From contig CAMYMU010000037.1 in assembly GCA_947259575.1 (NCBI GenBank), positions 126,001-190,000 on the forward strand: DNA of 64,000 nucleotides, written 5' to 3'. The notes under the pieces were generated by a model that was given only the letters and a program-made list of their open reading frames with translations, ran no database searches and was not told the origin of the DNA. Made by a program: the position numbers and the translations under genes. This DNA is from an uncultured Ectothiorhodospiraceae bacterium. GTDB lineage: Bacteria; Pseudomonadota; Gammaproteobacteria; UBA6429; Thiohalophilaceae. Positions 17,425 to 25,957 of the stretch are shown here, one piece after another; the first letter of the stretch is position 1; the number at the start of each line of letters is the position of its first letter.

Positions 17425-18036
17425 ATGAATCGAACAGGTATCAGTTTGGTCGCACTTTTTATGTCCCTGGCTTTTCCGGTCTGGGCGGATGGTGTTAGTG
17501 GTGCGGATCTTTCTCAGACCCAGTTCAATTTCAAACATCAGACCTTCACGGTTGGCACTGGTAATCGATATGTTAGTGAGCAGAACTGGCGCGATAGTCA
17601 ATCGGTGTTCCTCAACAAAGGTAACAACCTTTCAGGACAACTCGAGCAATACGATGCAACGATCACCTACCCCTTTGCGCCTCGTGAAAGCATTAACTTT
17701 GATCTAGGCATCAACATTCGCTTTATTGATGGCGACCTGATGCAGAATGAACTTGATCAATCTACACATAACGTCAATGCAGCCTTACCCATGCTGTATG
17801 CCAATGCCATGTTCGGTCGGCCTTATGATGGACTATCTGCCAGCCTTGGCGCCAGCCACTTTGAGTACGAGCAATACTATGCGTTGGATTACAGGGCGAA
17901 GCTGAGTTATCAATGGCAAAACGGCTTTGGAATGGAAGGCGGTTGGCAGCATCAGGAACTCAGCATTGATAGCAATGACTTCCAGACCGATATCGAGAAA
18001 AATGGTCTATTCCTGGACTTCAAATATCGCTTTTAA
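17425..18036 (+). CDS. Small outer-membrane beta-barrel protein
   Basis: The 203-residue protein has a signal peptide (MNRTGISLVALFMSLAFPVWA). Alternating amphipathic strands, many aromatic residues and a terminal Phe (KYRF) are typical of outer-membrane barrels recognised by BamA. The pattern resembles the TIGR04219 outer-membrane protein family (about 8 strands). The function is unknown. Its 3' end overlaps the convergent comF gene by 4 bases. Confidence 0.7.
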   Translation: MNRTGISLVALFMSLAFPVWADGVSGADLSQTQFNFKHQTFTVGTGNRYVSEQNWRDSQSVFLNKGNNLSGQLEQYDATITYPFAPRESINFDLGINIRFIDGDLMQNELDQSTHNVNAALPMLYANAMFGRPYDGLSASLGASHFEYEQYYALDYRAKLSYQWQNGFGMEGGWQHQELSIDSNDFQTDIEKNGLFLDFKYRF

Positions 18037-18776
18037 GCAGACCCACCGTGCGCACGCGCGATACACCACACCTCGACATAATCGACCCCATTTAGCTTCA
18101 ACAAGACACTTAGCTCCTCAACAGTACTGCCCGTGGTCATGACATCATCGACGATGGCGATGGCCTTGTAGGGAATGGTTTGCCTGATAGTAAAGGCCTT
18201 TTTCAGGTTACGTCTGCGTTCTTTAGCCGAGAGGCTGGATTGCTCAATGGTATTTTTCTGCCGAATGATCGGGTCAAGCAGTAACGGTAATGAGAGTGAC
18301 TTAGCCAGGGGGCGGGCCAGCTCTAGCGCCTGATTGAAGCCTCTTTGCCTGAGTCGTGATGGGTGCAGGGGGACCGGTAAAATGGCCTCGACCCGAGTGG
18401 TTGTGGACAAGATGGTCTCGCTCAGGGTGTGTGCAAACAACTCGCCGATAGCAAGTTGGCGCTGGTATTTGAATTGGCCGATGAGCTGTTTTATTGGCTC
18501 GGCATAGGCAAAGCTGGCGATGACACGATCAAAGCTCGGTGGCTGGGTTAGGCAAGGACCACAGCGGATAACAGGGGCGGAAGAGGCTTCATGATGTTGA
18601 AAGGTAGATGGCACATGGGTACCGCACTGATTACAGGCAGGGCTTATCTTGGGTAAATCCAGACGGCATGCCTGGCAAAAACCGGTATCAGGCTGAGAAT
18701 GATTCCCTTCACCACAGAGATAGCAATGTTGCCTGGCCAGCCTGGAAAGACTATTTATTAACCAATTGTAAACCAT
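18033..18776 (-). CDS. comF: ComF family protein (phosphoribosyltransferase-like)
   Basis: The 247-residue protein has an N-terminal four-Cys zinc-binding module (CYLCG, CQAC, CNQCGT, with further Cys near residue 78) and a phosphoribosyltransferase domain. Its PRPP-binding loop is AIVDDVMTTGSTVEEL near residue 210. LPVPLHPSRLRQRGFNQALELARPLA, quoted here only as PVPLHPSRLRQRGFNQA, is the ComF/GntX hallmark. Related proteins act in DNA uptake or use of DNA as a nutrient. It is divergent from the bio cluster, a common arrangement. Confidence 0.92.
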   Translation of the reverse strand: MVYNWLINSLSRLARQHCYLCGEGNHSQPDTGFCQACRLDLPKISPACNQCGTHVPSTFQHHEASSAPVIRCGPCLTQPPSFDRVIASFAYAEPIKQLIGQFKYQRQLAIGELFAHTLSETILSTTTRVEAILPVPLHPSRLRQRGFNQALELARPLAKSLSLPLLLDPIIRQKNTIEQSSLSAKERRRNLKKAFTIRQTIPYKAIAIVDDVMTTGSTVEELSVLLKLNGVDYVEVWCIARAHGGSA

Positions 18777-18845
18777 CCTTGTCCCTTTTCGTTGACATGG
18801 TCCGTCATGTCGCTAACATCCTGTCAGCAAATAGATAGTAGCATA

Positions 18846-19274
18846 ATGACTGACTCTCCTGAGAACCATACAGTACCCGCGAGCCAAGGGACGCCCCGCA
18901 TTATCCCGGCAATTTCAGCACGCCGCAGCGCAGTCGTATTCAACTATGGCAACCTGCTTGCGATTTTGTTGCCCATGCCGATTGGTGTGCTCTGGTTCGC
19001 CGCCTCCATTGCGGTTTACATCATGTTCCGTCATCACCCGAATGAGCGAGTAGGTCACTATACCCAGTGGGCGGCCTATCGTTTTTACGGCCTGGTCGGC
19101 ATGGTAGTCGTGATCGCAACTTTTTATGGGACATCACTCCAGGCCTGGTTAATCACCTGGGGAGTGTTAGCAGCGATTATGATTCCTTGGACGATTTACG
19201 ATCTCGTACTTATCTATATGAAAGAAGACTGGCAAGACACCGTATTTAACGATACGACTGACCTGCCTGAATAA
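18846..19274 (+). CDS. Hypothetical membrane protein upstream of bioB
   Basis: The 142-residue product starts at the ATG at 18846; the frame is open upstream without support. After a polar N-terminus (about 35 residues), three membrane helices are visible: about 38-60 (LLAILLPMPIGVLWFAASIA region), about 77-95 and about 99-122. It ends 19 bases before bioB in the same direction, so it may share the bio transcript. I do not recognise a family or infer a biotin role from sequence. Confidence 0.65.
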   Translation: MTDSPENHTVPASQGTPRIIPAISARRSAVVFNYGNLLAILLPMPIGVLWFAASIAVYIMFRHHPNERVGHYTQWAAYRFYGLVGMVVVIATFYGTSLQAWLITWGVLAAIMIPWTIYDLVLIYMKEDWQDTVFNDTTDLPE

Positions 19275-19293
19275 TATTTGATAAGGAAAGACT

Positions 19294-20277
19294 ATGAACA
19301 CGACTACAGATACACAAACACAAACAACACGACCATCTGAGCTTCGTTTTGACTGGCAAGATTCAGAGATAGAAGCCTTGTTTACACAGCCATTTGCCGA
19401 ACTCATGTTTGCTGCACAAACAGTTCATCGTCAGTATTTCAATCCAAATGAAGTGCAAGTGAGTACCTTACTGAGTATTAAGACGGGTAAGTGTTCTGAA
19501 GATTGTTCCTACTGTCCGCAAAGTGTTCGCTATGACACACAGGTGGAGTCAGAGGCATTGCTTCCGCTTGACGAAGTTATTAGCGCCGCAAAGGCCGCCA
19601 AAGCAAGTGGTGCTTCACGATTTTGCATGGGCGCAGCCTGGCGTCGACCAAAAGACAAAGACCTGGATAAAGTCATCGACATGGTCATTGCCGTGAAAAA
19701 GGAAGGTATGGAATCATGTCTGACCCTCGGAATGTTAACTGAAGAACAAACAACACGACTAAAAGACGCCGGGCTTGATTACTACAATCACAACCTGGAT
19801 AGCTCGCCAGAATATTATAAAGAAATCATCACCACCCGTACTTACCAGGATCGTTTAGATACATTAGAGCATGTGCGCAAGGCAGGCATCAATGTCTGTT
19901 GTGGTGGCATTTTAGGAATGGGTGAATCCCGAGCCGATCGAATTGGCTTATTTAGAGAACTCGCTAACCAGAATCCACATCCCGAATCAGTACCCATAAA
20001 CATGTTAGTAAGAGTAGAGGGCACCCCCCTCGAAGCCGTCGACGACTTTGATCCATTTGAATTTATTCGCTCCATTGCTATTGCAAGGATCCTCATGCCG
20101 ACATCACATGTCCGCCTGTCAGCCGGGCGAGAGGAAATGAGTGATGAGATGCAGGCACTGTGTTTTCTAGCGGGTGCAAATTCGATTTTTTACGGAGAGA
20201 AGTTACTGACCACGCCTAATCCAGCGGCGAATCATGATATGGAGTTGTTTAGGAAATTAGGGGTGCAGACTGTTTGA
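19294..20277 (+). CDS. bioB: Biotin synthase
   Basis: The 327-residue radical SAM enzyme inserts sulfur into dethiobiotin. [15 protein letters not shown] (about 64-78) has the CxxxCxxC motif for the SAM-binding [4Fe-4S] cluster. Other family blocks are [33 protein letters not shown] and the C-terminal [22 protein letters not shown] precedes the ATG. It is the first gene of the bioB-F-H-C-D set but is separated from bioF by the 0.5 kb palindrome-rich element. Confidence 0.98.
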   Translation: MNTTTDTQTQTTRPSELRFDWQDSEIEALFTQPFAELMFAAQTVHRQYFNPNEVQVSTLLSIKTGKCSEDCSYCPQSVRYDTQVESEALLPLDEVISAAKAAKASGASRFCMGAAWRRPKDKDLDKVIDMVIAVKKEGMESCLTLGMLTEEQTTRLKDAGLDYYNHNLDSSPEYYKEIITTRTYQDRLDTLEHVRKAGINVCCGGILGMGESRADRIGLFRELANQNPHPESVPINMLVRVEGTPLEAVDDFDPFEFIRSIAIARILMPTSHVRLSAGREEMSDEMQALCFLAGANSIFYGEKLLTTPNPAANHDMELFRKLGVQTV

Positions 20278-20286
20278 TGTGTGTTT

Positions 20287-20792
20287 CGTCCCACTGGGAC
20301 GAGATACTTTTCTTTGCCTGTCCAAAGAAAAGTATCCAAAAGAAAAGACACTCCGTCGCTGTCTACCACTCGAATAAATTGGCAGTACTCAGTAAGGCTG
20401 CGCGATTCGACCTCCTGTCTCAGCGCGCAGGCTCGCCTTCCCTGGCTCGCCCTTTCAGGCCTTACTTGCGTTGCAGCCAATTTGTTCTCGTAGCCAGCGC
20501 ATGGAGATCTATCCACTGAGTAGGTACAGAGAAATTATGAGAGGTCGGTATCTCTGTTCTTGGTGTGAGCGAATATCCCCTTGCGCTGCCGTGAGAGGCG
20601 TTTGGCTAAGCGCAAGTGAAACCCAACGGGGCGAGGTAGGAAGCCGAGCCTTTGTGATGAGCCAGGGAAGGCGAATCACAAAGTTTCACTGAGTAAGCCA
20701 ATAAGCCACGAACGCTTGGCAAGCGTAGGGAAGGAGTTTCTTTGCCTACTTTCTTGTCGATACAAGAAAGTAGGTCGCTCTCAGCGAGAGCG
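20287..20792. repeat. Palindrome-rich non-coding element between bioB and bioF
   Basis: This 542-base gap has no credible gene; short frames on both strands overlap and lack recognisable protein features. Perfect inverted repeats are dense: CGTCCC/GGGACG (20287-20301), 13-base arms at 20304-20316 and 20323-20335, 5-base arms at 20713-20725, 13-base arms at 20745-20757 and 20762-20774, and 7-base arms at 20776-20792. The 13-base hairpins at the two ends share TACTTTxCTT. CGCCTTCCCTGGCTC (20434-20448) has its exact reverse complement at 20659-20673. The whole looks like one large imperfect palindrome, more G+C-rich than its flanks, consistent with a dispersed repeat or a non-autonomous mobile element. 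No transposase or clear target duplication is seen. Confidence 0.7.
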
Positions 20793-20819
20793 AAAAAGAA
20801 ACTATAAAAAATTAAAATT

Positions 20820-21989
20820 ATGAAAAAAACAGAAATAAAAACCTACCTCAAACAACAAAAAGACGATCACCGCTATCGCCAGCGTCTCGTTGTGGATAGC
20901 CCCCAGGGTATTGAGCTATCTATTGAAGGTAAGAAGTATTTAAATTTCTGTAGTAACGACTATCTAGGGCTTGCGAGTCATCCTCGCGTGATCAAAGCAT
21001 TACAAGAGGGTGCCAAACAATATGGTGCGGGTAGCGGTGCGTCACATTTAATAAATGGTCACAGTCGTGCACACCATCAGCTCGAAGAGGAGTTGGCGTC
21101 ATTTGTCGGGCGTCCTCGTGCCTTGTTGTTTTCAACAGGTTATATGGCGAACCTAGGTGTAATTAGTGCGTTACTTGGTAGAGGGGATGCGGTGTTTGAA
21201 GATCGGCTTAACCATGCCTCGTTATTAGATGGCGGTTTGCTGTCGCAAGCACGTCTACAGCGTTTTCAACATAACGATATCGATGATCTTGAAAACAAGC
21301 TATCAAATAGTAAGTCCGAGACTAAGCTGGTTTGCACAGATGGTGTCTTCAGTATGGATGGCGATCTGGCGGAGATAAACAAACTTGTTGATATTTCCAG
21401 TCGTCATGATGCCTGGCTTATGGTCGATGATGCACATGGCATGGGTGTGACTGGCGCTACGGGTCGTGGGGTTTTGGAGAGTGCCGGCACATCGCTAGAA
21501 GATGTACCGATACTTGTTGGTACCTTGGGCAAGGCATTCGGGACGTTTGGTGCCTTTGTCGCTGGCGATGACGATCTTATCGAGTTACTGATTCAACGTG
21601 CACGTAGTTATATTTACACTACTGCTTTACCACCTGCTGTGGCCGAGGCAACCAGAGAAAGCATCAAGCTCATGGATGAGGAGTCAAGGCGACGCGATAC
21701 ACTGAAGGACAATATAAAGTATTTTAAAAAATTGGCTACAGACATTGGTTTGCCAGATACACAATCCGATACAGCGATTCAGCCGATAGTTATCGGCAAC
21801 GTTGAGAAGACCATGACACTCAGTGCCAAACTAAAACAACAGGGGATACTTGTTTCCGCCATTCGGCCGCCAACTGTTCCAGAAGGCACGGCACGTTTAC
21901 GTATCACTTTGTGTGCAGATCATAGTGTTGAACAAATAGAGAATCTCATTAATCTTCTAAGCCATAACATGGGTAAAGTATCACAATGA
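20820..21989 (+). CDS. bioF: 8-amino-7-oxononanoate synthase
   Basis: The 389-residue PLP enzyme condenses pimeloyl-ACP/CoA with L-alanine. NFCSNDYLGLASHPRV (about 41-56), GSGASHLINGHSRAHHQLE, LMVDDAHGMGV (about 200-210) and the PLP-lysine region VGTLGKAFGTFGAF (about 230-243) are typical of alpha-oxoamine synthases. The ATG at 20820 lies in an A-rich stretch without a strong ribosome-binding site. It overlaps bioH by 4 bases (ATGA), so bioF-H-C are translationally coupled. Confidence 0.97.
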   Translation: MKKTEIKTYLKQQKDDHRYRQRLVVDSPQGIELSIEGKKYLNFCSNDYLGLASHPRVIKALQEGAKQYGAGSGASHLINGHSRAHHQLEEELASFVGRPRALLFSTGYMANLGVISALLGRGDAVFEDRLNHASLLDGGLLSQARLQRFQHNDIDDLENKLSNSKSETKLVCTDGVFSMDGDLAEINKLVDISSRHDAWLMVDDAHGMGVTGATGRGVLESAGTSLEDVPILVGTLGKAFGTFGAFVAGDDDLIELLIQRARSYIYTTALPPAVAEATRESIKLMDEESRRRDTLKDNIKYFKKLATDIGLPDTQSDTAIQPIVIGNVEKTMTLSAKLKQQGILVSAIRPPTVPEGTARLRITLCADHSVEQIENLINLLSHNMGKVSQ

Positions 21990-22771
21990 GTAGTGAGCCT
22001 TTGTACATAGAATCGCATGGCGAGGGCCCACAGCTGGTACTTCTACATGGCTGGGGTATGCACAGTGGTGTTTTTAAACCTATCGTTGACGAGCTAAAAA
22101 ATAATTTCAATGTATTACTAGTTGATTTACCGGGACATGGGGACAGTCAAGCATTTGATGGTTTTAATAATATCGATAAGTGCACGGATTACTTACTTAC
22201 AAATCTTAAGCCTAGGCTAAAAGGAAAGCCGATCTTTTGTGGTTGGTCGACCGGTAGTTTGATGACTCAAAATATTGCGATTAAATATCCAGAGTTAGTC
22301 GAAAAAATCGTCCTGATTACCGGCACGCCAAGTTTCGAAACAAAACCAGATTGGTTGCATGGGGTTAAGTTTGATGTGCTTGAAAAATTCAAGACTGACT
22401 TGACCAGTAATTTTGAAAAAACTTTAAGTCGATTTCTTGCTTTACAATTTATGCATAGTGAAGGGCAGAAAGAAAATTTACGGCTAGCACGTGAACTGGT
22501 GTTTGCCAAACAAGCGCCGAATATGGAAATGTTACAGGCAGGCCTGGAGTTATTGAAGTCTACAGACTTGCGTGCACAATTAAATAAGATAAAGTGCGAT
22601 ACGCTTATTCTCAATGGCGAACGCGATTCTTTGGTTCCGACTACGGCGGCGAGATACCTGGCAGAAAAAATTGAGCAAGCTAAGTCGGTCATATTTAGGT
22701 CGTCTGGCCATGCGCCGTTTCTTTCCAGCACAAAACAGTTTAACGATAATTTAAAGCAGTTTTTATTATGA
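21986..22771 (+). CDS. bioH: Pimeloyl-ACP methyl ester carboxylesterase
   Basis: The 261-residue alpha/beta hydrolase should remove the methyl group from pimeloyl-ACP methyl ester, ending the BioC-initiated pimelate pathway. HGWGMHSGVF (about 21-30) is the oxyanion-hole segment. GWSTGSL holds the nucleophile Ser (about 84). NGERDSLVP (Asp) and SGHAPFLS (His) complete the triad. It overlaps bioF and bioC by 4 bases each. Confidence 0.95.
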   Translation: MSSEPLYIESHGEGPQLVLLHGWGMHSGVFKPIVDELKNNFNVLLVDLPGHGDSQAFDGFNNIDKCTDYLLTNLKPRLKGKPIFCGWSTGSLMTQNIAIKYPELVEKIVLITGTPSFETKPDWLHGVKFDVLEKFKTDLTSNFEKTLSRFLALQFMHSEGQKENLRLARELVFAKQAPNMEMLQAGLELLKSTDLRAQLNKIKCDTLILNGERDSLVPTTAARYLAEKIEQAKSVIFRSSGHAPFLSSTKQFNDNLKQFLL

Positions 22772-23640
22772 GTTCTGACGTTATAAAAATAGATAAAAAA
22801 CTGGCACAACTTGCATTTGAACGTGCCGCTAAAACCTATGACGAGGCGGCAGTATTACAGCGCGAAGTGAATCATCACTTGCTTGAACGACTGGAATACA
22901 TCAATCATCAACCCAAAACGATTCTTGATGTTGGTGCGGGCACTGGTTATGCAACACATGCATTACAAAAGATTTACTCAGGATCAAATATTATTGCCTT
23001 AGATATTGCTTACCCTATGTTAAGTGTGGCGCGCTCACGAACACAGCTGCTGCAACGTCTAAAGAAAAAGATTAAATTTATTAATGCAGAGGCAGAAAAA
23101 CTACCGCTGTCTGATAATAGTGTTGATATGGTCTATTCAAACCTGACCGTACAGTGGGTCAACGACCTGGATCTTGCGCTGAGAGAATTTACACGTGTTT
23201 TAAAACCAGGTGGCATGTTGTTATTTTCGACTTTTGGACCAGATACCTTAAAAGAGTTACGTGCTAGCTGGTCTGCTGTTGATCAATATTCACATGTCAA
23301 TCCATTCATAGACATGCACGATGTGGGTGATGCGATGATGCGTGCACGCCTGGCAGAACCTGTTATGGACGTAGAAAATTTTACCTTAACCTATAAAACA
23401 GTATTTAGTTTAATGCGTGAGCTAAAGGCCATAGGTGCGCACAATGTTACTTCGGCGCGACCTAAAGGGTTGATGGGTAAGTCACATATAAAAGCAGTTG
23501 AGCAACGTTACGAGCAGTATCGCCAGGACGGTGTGCTACCTGTGAGTTATGAAGTTGTCTATGGTCATGCGTGGAAGCCTGTAGTTAGCGCGCAGCAAAC
23601 GGGTGAAATCAATATACCTATTGATAGCCTGAAAAAATAA
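22768..23640 (+). CDS. bioC: Malonyl-ACP O-methyltransferase
   Basis: The 290-residue SAM-dependent methyltransferase caps malonyl-ACP to start pimelate synthesis. FERAAKTYDEAAVLQREV (about 13-30) is the BioC N-terminus. ILDVGAGTGYAT is motif I for SAM, and VDMVYSNLTVQWVNDL and LKPGGMLLFSTFGPDTLKEL (20 residues, about 150-169) are family blocks. It lies 28 bases before bioD, and with bioH gives a complete BioC-BioH route. Confidence 0.96.
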   Translation: MSSDVIKIDKKLAQLAFERAAKTYDEAAVLQREVNHHLLERLEYINHQPKTILDVGAGTGYATHALQKIYSGSNIIALDIAYPMLSVARSRTQLLQRLKKKIKFINAEAEKLPLSDNSVDMVYSNLTVQWVNDLDLALREFTRVLKPGGMLLFSTFGPDTLKELRASWSAVDQYSHVNPFIDMHDVGDAMMRARLAEPVMDVENFTLTYKTVFSLMRELKAIGAHNVTSARPKGLMGKSHIKAVEQRYEQYRQDGVLPVSYEVVYGHAWKPVVSAQQTGEINIPIDSLKK

Positions 23641-23668
23641 TATCTATTCAAGGATCTTAAATCTGATT

Positions 23669-24364
23669 ATGTTCGTAAATGAAGCTCAGGGAATTTTTGT
23701 TACTGGGACCGATACGGAGATTGGCAAAACTGTAGTGAGTTGCCAGTTAATGGATGCATTAGCTCGAGAAGGCAATAAAGTGATCGGCATGAAACCGATT
23801 GCAAGTGGTGCAGAAAAACAAAATGGGATATTTAAGAATGAAGATGCCTTGCAACTTATTGAACATGCCAATGTTGATGTTCCCTATGAGTTGATTAACC
23901 CTTTTTGTTTTGAGCCTGCAATAGCGCCACATATAGCCGCAAAGCAAGCTGGTGAGCAGATCGATTTTATGGTCATCGAAAAGGCATACCATGAATTAAC
24001 AAAACAGGCAGATTGGGTGGTTGTCGAAGGGGTAGGTGGGTGGTCTGTACCGCTAAGTAACAAACACAAAGTAGCCGATATTCCCACCCGTTTAAATTTA
24101 CCTGTTGTGTTAGTTGTCGGAATGCGGCTTGGCTGTATTAACCATGCCTTATTAACCGCGGAGAGTATAAGAAACAATGGCAATAGTTTAGTTGGGTGGA
24201 TTGCCAACAAAATAGATCAAAACATGCGTGTTTATGAAGAAAACCTACAGACACTCAAGGACATGCTCAGCTGTCCAATAATTGGGCAGGTACCCTATAT
24301 GCAAGCGGGACAAACTGGTTTAGATCAACTTACTAATATTGAGACTAAGTTTTTAAAAACTTGA
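23669..24364 (+). CDS. bioD: Dethiobiotin synthetase
   Basis: The 231-residue ATP-dependent carboxylase closes the ureido ring of dethiobiotin. The P-loop is GTDTEIGKTVVS (about 12-23), followed by MKPIASGA (about 40-47), EGVGGWSVPL (about 116-125) and a substrate region near NPFCFEPAIAPHIAA. It is the last gene of the cluster. No bioA (DAPA aminotransferase) is in the window, so it must lie elsewhere. Confidence 0.96.
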   Translation: MFVNEAQGIFVTGTDTEIGKTVVSCQLMDALAREGNKVIGMKPIASGAEKQNGIFKNEDALQLIEHANVDVPYELINPFCFEPAIAPHIAAKQAGEQIDFMVIEKAYHELTKQADWVVVEGVGGWSVPLSNKHKVADIPTRLNLPVVLVVGMRLGCINHALLTAESIRNNGNSLVGWIANKIDQNMRVYEENLQTLKDMLSCPIIGQVPYMQAGQTGLDQLTNIETKFLKT

Positions 24365-24751
24365 CTTACACACTCAGTTTTATTTTGAAATACAAAAACT
24401 TGGCAAAAGTTTTCAAAGTCGTTATGTTTGCGCACATAAGGGCAGAGATGATCTACATAAGCATATAATAATAAAATAATATATCGCAATATTATATGCC
24501 TATTCTTACTTTTTTATAGCGACACTTTGTCGCATGCTATAGAATCTCGCCCCGTAACAATTTGACACAGCACGTACATAAAGCTGTGCGAAAGTTAGAC
24601 AAGCCCAAATAAAGACTATATTAACGGGCAACTTTGGAGAGAGAGGATTTATAAACTATTCACTGTCGTTGGGACGTAGTGAGTGGGCAAGATCAAAAAA
24701 GTTTCATTATTAATTTTAACTATATAAGTATCCCAACCAAGAGGTAGAGGT
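24365..24751 (+). other. 387-base gap between bioD and coxB
   Basis: No gene is seen. A short A/T stem (AAACTT/AAGTTT, about 24396-24412) follows bioD. A stronger hairpin lies at 24515-24541, with overlapping arms TATAGC/GCTATA and GCGACA/TGTCGC. TTGACA (24562-24567) starts an inverted repeat CACAGC/GCTGTG, but no good -10 lies 16-18 bases downstream. GGAGAGAGAGG near 24632 and AAGAGGTAGAGG before the coxB ATG are purine-rich; the second is the likely ribosome-binding site. The long leader suggests regulated expression of the oxidase genes. Confidence 0.5.
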
Positions 24752-25936
24752 ATGTCAGCAAGTAAAACAATCAAAATGCTAAGTCGCTTGCTGTGCACTG
24801 CGTTGTTATTCGGTCCTGCTGTTGCGTTTGCAAATGAAGGTTATGACCTGAACTTACAACCTGGTGTTACAGAAGTTAGTCAAATGCAGTTCGATCTGCA
24901 TATGCTGGTGTTATGGATTTGTACAATCGCCGGAATCGGTGTATTCGCCGTAATGATTTATTCCATCATTGCTCACCGTAAATCCAAAGGCGCTGTCGCC
25001 GCACAATTTCACGAGAGCACAACTGTTGAAGTTATCTGGACAGTGATTCCTTTCGCGATTTTGGTTGCTATCGCAGTACCTGCTACTAAAGGTTTGTTGT
25101 TGCTAGAAAGTAATGACAAGGCAGACGTCAACATCAAGGTCACTGGAATTCAATGGAAATGGGAATACGATTACATTGATGAAGATGGCGTGAAATTTAT
25201 CAGTCAATTACCTCAGGCGCAGGAAGAAGCGCGTAAACTTGGTTCCGGTACCGACGTAACTACGGTAAAAAACTACCTACTTGAAGTAGATAACCCTGCG
25301 ACATCAGATGATACTACTGATGGCTACATTGTCGTTCCTGAGAAAAAACGTATTCGCTTACTCATCACTGCAAAAGACGTACTACATGCCTGGTGGGTTC
25401 CTGCATTAGGTGTTAAGCGTGATGCGATACCAGGTTATATAAATGAAAGCTGGTTTTATGCAGAGTACAGAGAGGGCGAGGACAACATCTATCGCGGTCA
25501 GTGTGCTGAGTTGTGCGGTAAAGATCATGGCTTCATGCCAGTTGTTGTGAAGGTTGTTAAGCAAGCTGACTACGATGCCTGGATAGCCAAGCAGAAAAGT
25601 GCAGCCTCAGCATCTGCCGCAGCTGACACTCAAACCTTTACTATGGATGAGCTCATGAAACGTGGTGAACAGGTCTACAACAGTTCATGTGCTGCTTGTC
25701 ACCAACCAAATGGTGAAGGTATCACTGGCGCATTCCCAGCTATCAAAGGTGGCAAAATCTCTACTGGAGACATGGCCGGACACATCAATATCGTTGTGAA
25801 CGGTAAGCCTGGAACAGCTATGGCTGCCTATGGTGATCAGCTTTCTAAAGCTGATATTGCCGCTGTAATCACGTTTGAACGTAACGCTTTTGGAAATGAC
25901 AAAGGCGATATGGTTCAACCATCAGACATTAAATAA
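24752..25936 (+). CDS. coxB: Cytochrome c oxidase subunit II with fused cytochrome c domain
   Basis: The 394-residue protein has a signal peptide (to about residue 28), two membrane helices (about 48-70 and 90-112) and a periplasmic cupredoxin domain. The CuA site is CAELCGKDHGFM (C251, C255, H259, M262). From about residue 295 a cytochrome c domain follows, with haem-binding CAACH (C313, C316) and a downstream Met ligand candidate (PGTAMAAY). The fusion defines a caa3-like (or cao3-like) oxidase that takes electrons through its own haem c. It is the first gene of the coxBA-ctaG-coxC cluster. Confidence 0.97.
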   Translation: MSASKTIKMLSRLLCTALLFGPAVAFANEGYDLNLQPGVTEVSQMQFDLHMLVLWICTIAGIGVFAVMIYSIIAHRKSKGAVAAQFHESTTVEVIWTVIPFAILVAIAVPATKGLLLLESNDKADVNIKVTGIQWKWEYDYIDEDGVKFISQLPQAQEEARKLGSGTDVTTVKNYLLEVDNPATSDDTTDGYIVVPEKKRIRLLITAKDVLHAWWVPALGVKRDAIPGYINESWFYAEYREGEDNIYRGQCAELCGKDHGFMPVVVKVVKQADYDAWIAKQKSAASASAAADTQTFTMDELMKRGEQVYNSSCAACHQPNGEGITGAFPAIKGGKISTGDMAGHINIVVNGKPGTAMAAYGDQLSKADIAAVITFERNAFGNDKGDMVQPSDIK

Positions 25937-25957
25937 TCGGATCGGAGGCAGAATAAA

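Noticed and set aside
20232-20692. Short frames (70-94 residues) on both strands in the bioB-bioF gap
   Set aside because: They overlap one another and lie in palindromic sequence; no ribosome-binding sites or recognisable protein features.
22267-22809. 180-residue frame antisense to bioH
   Set aside because: Opposite a gene with an intact catalytic triad; composition typical of a shadow frame.
24562-24590. TTGACA hexamer as a coxB promoter
   Set aside because: No acceptable -10 box at 16-18 bases downstream; the nearby symmetry CACAGC/GCTGTG may be fortuitous.
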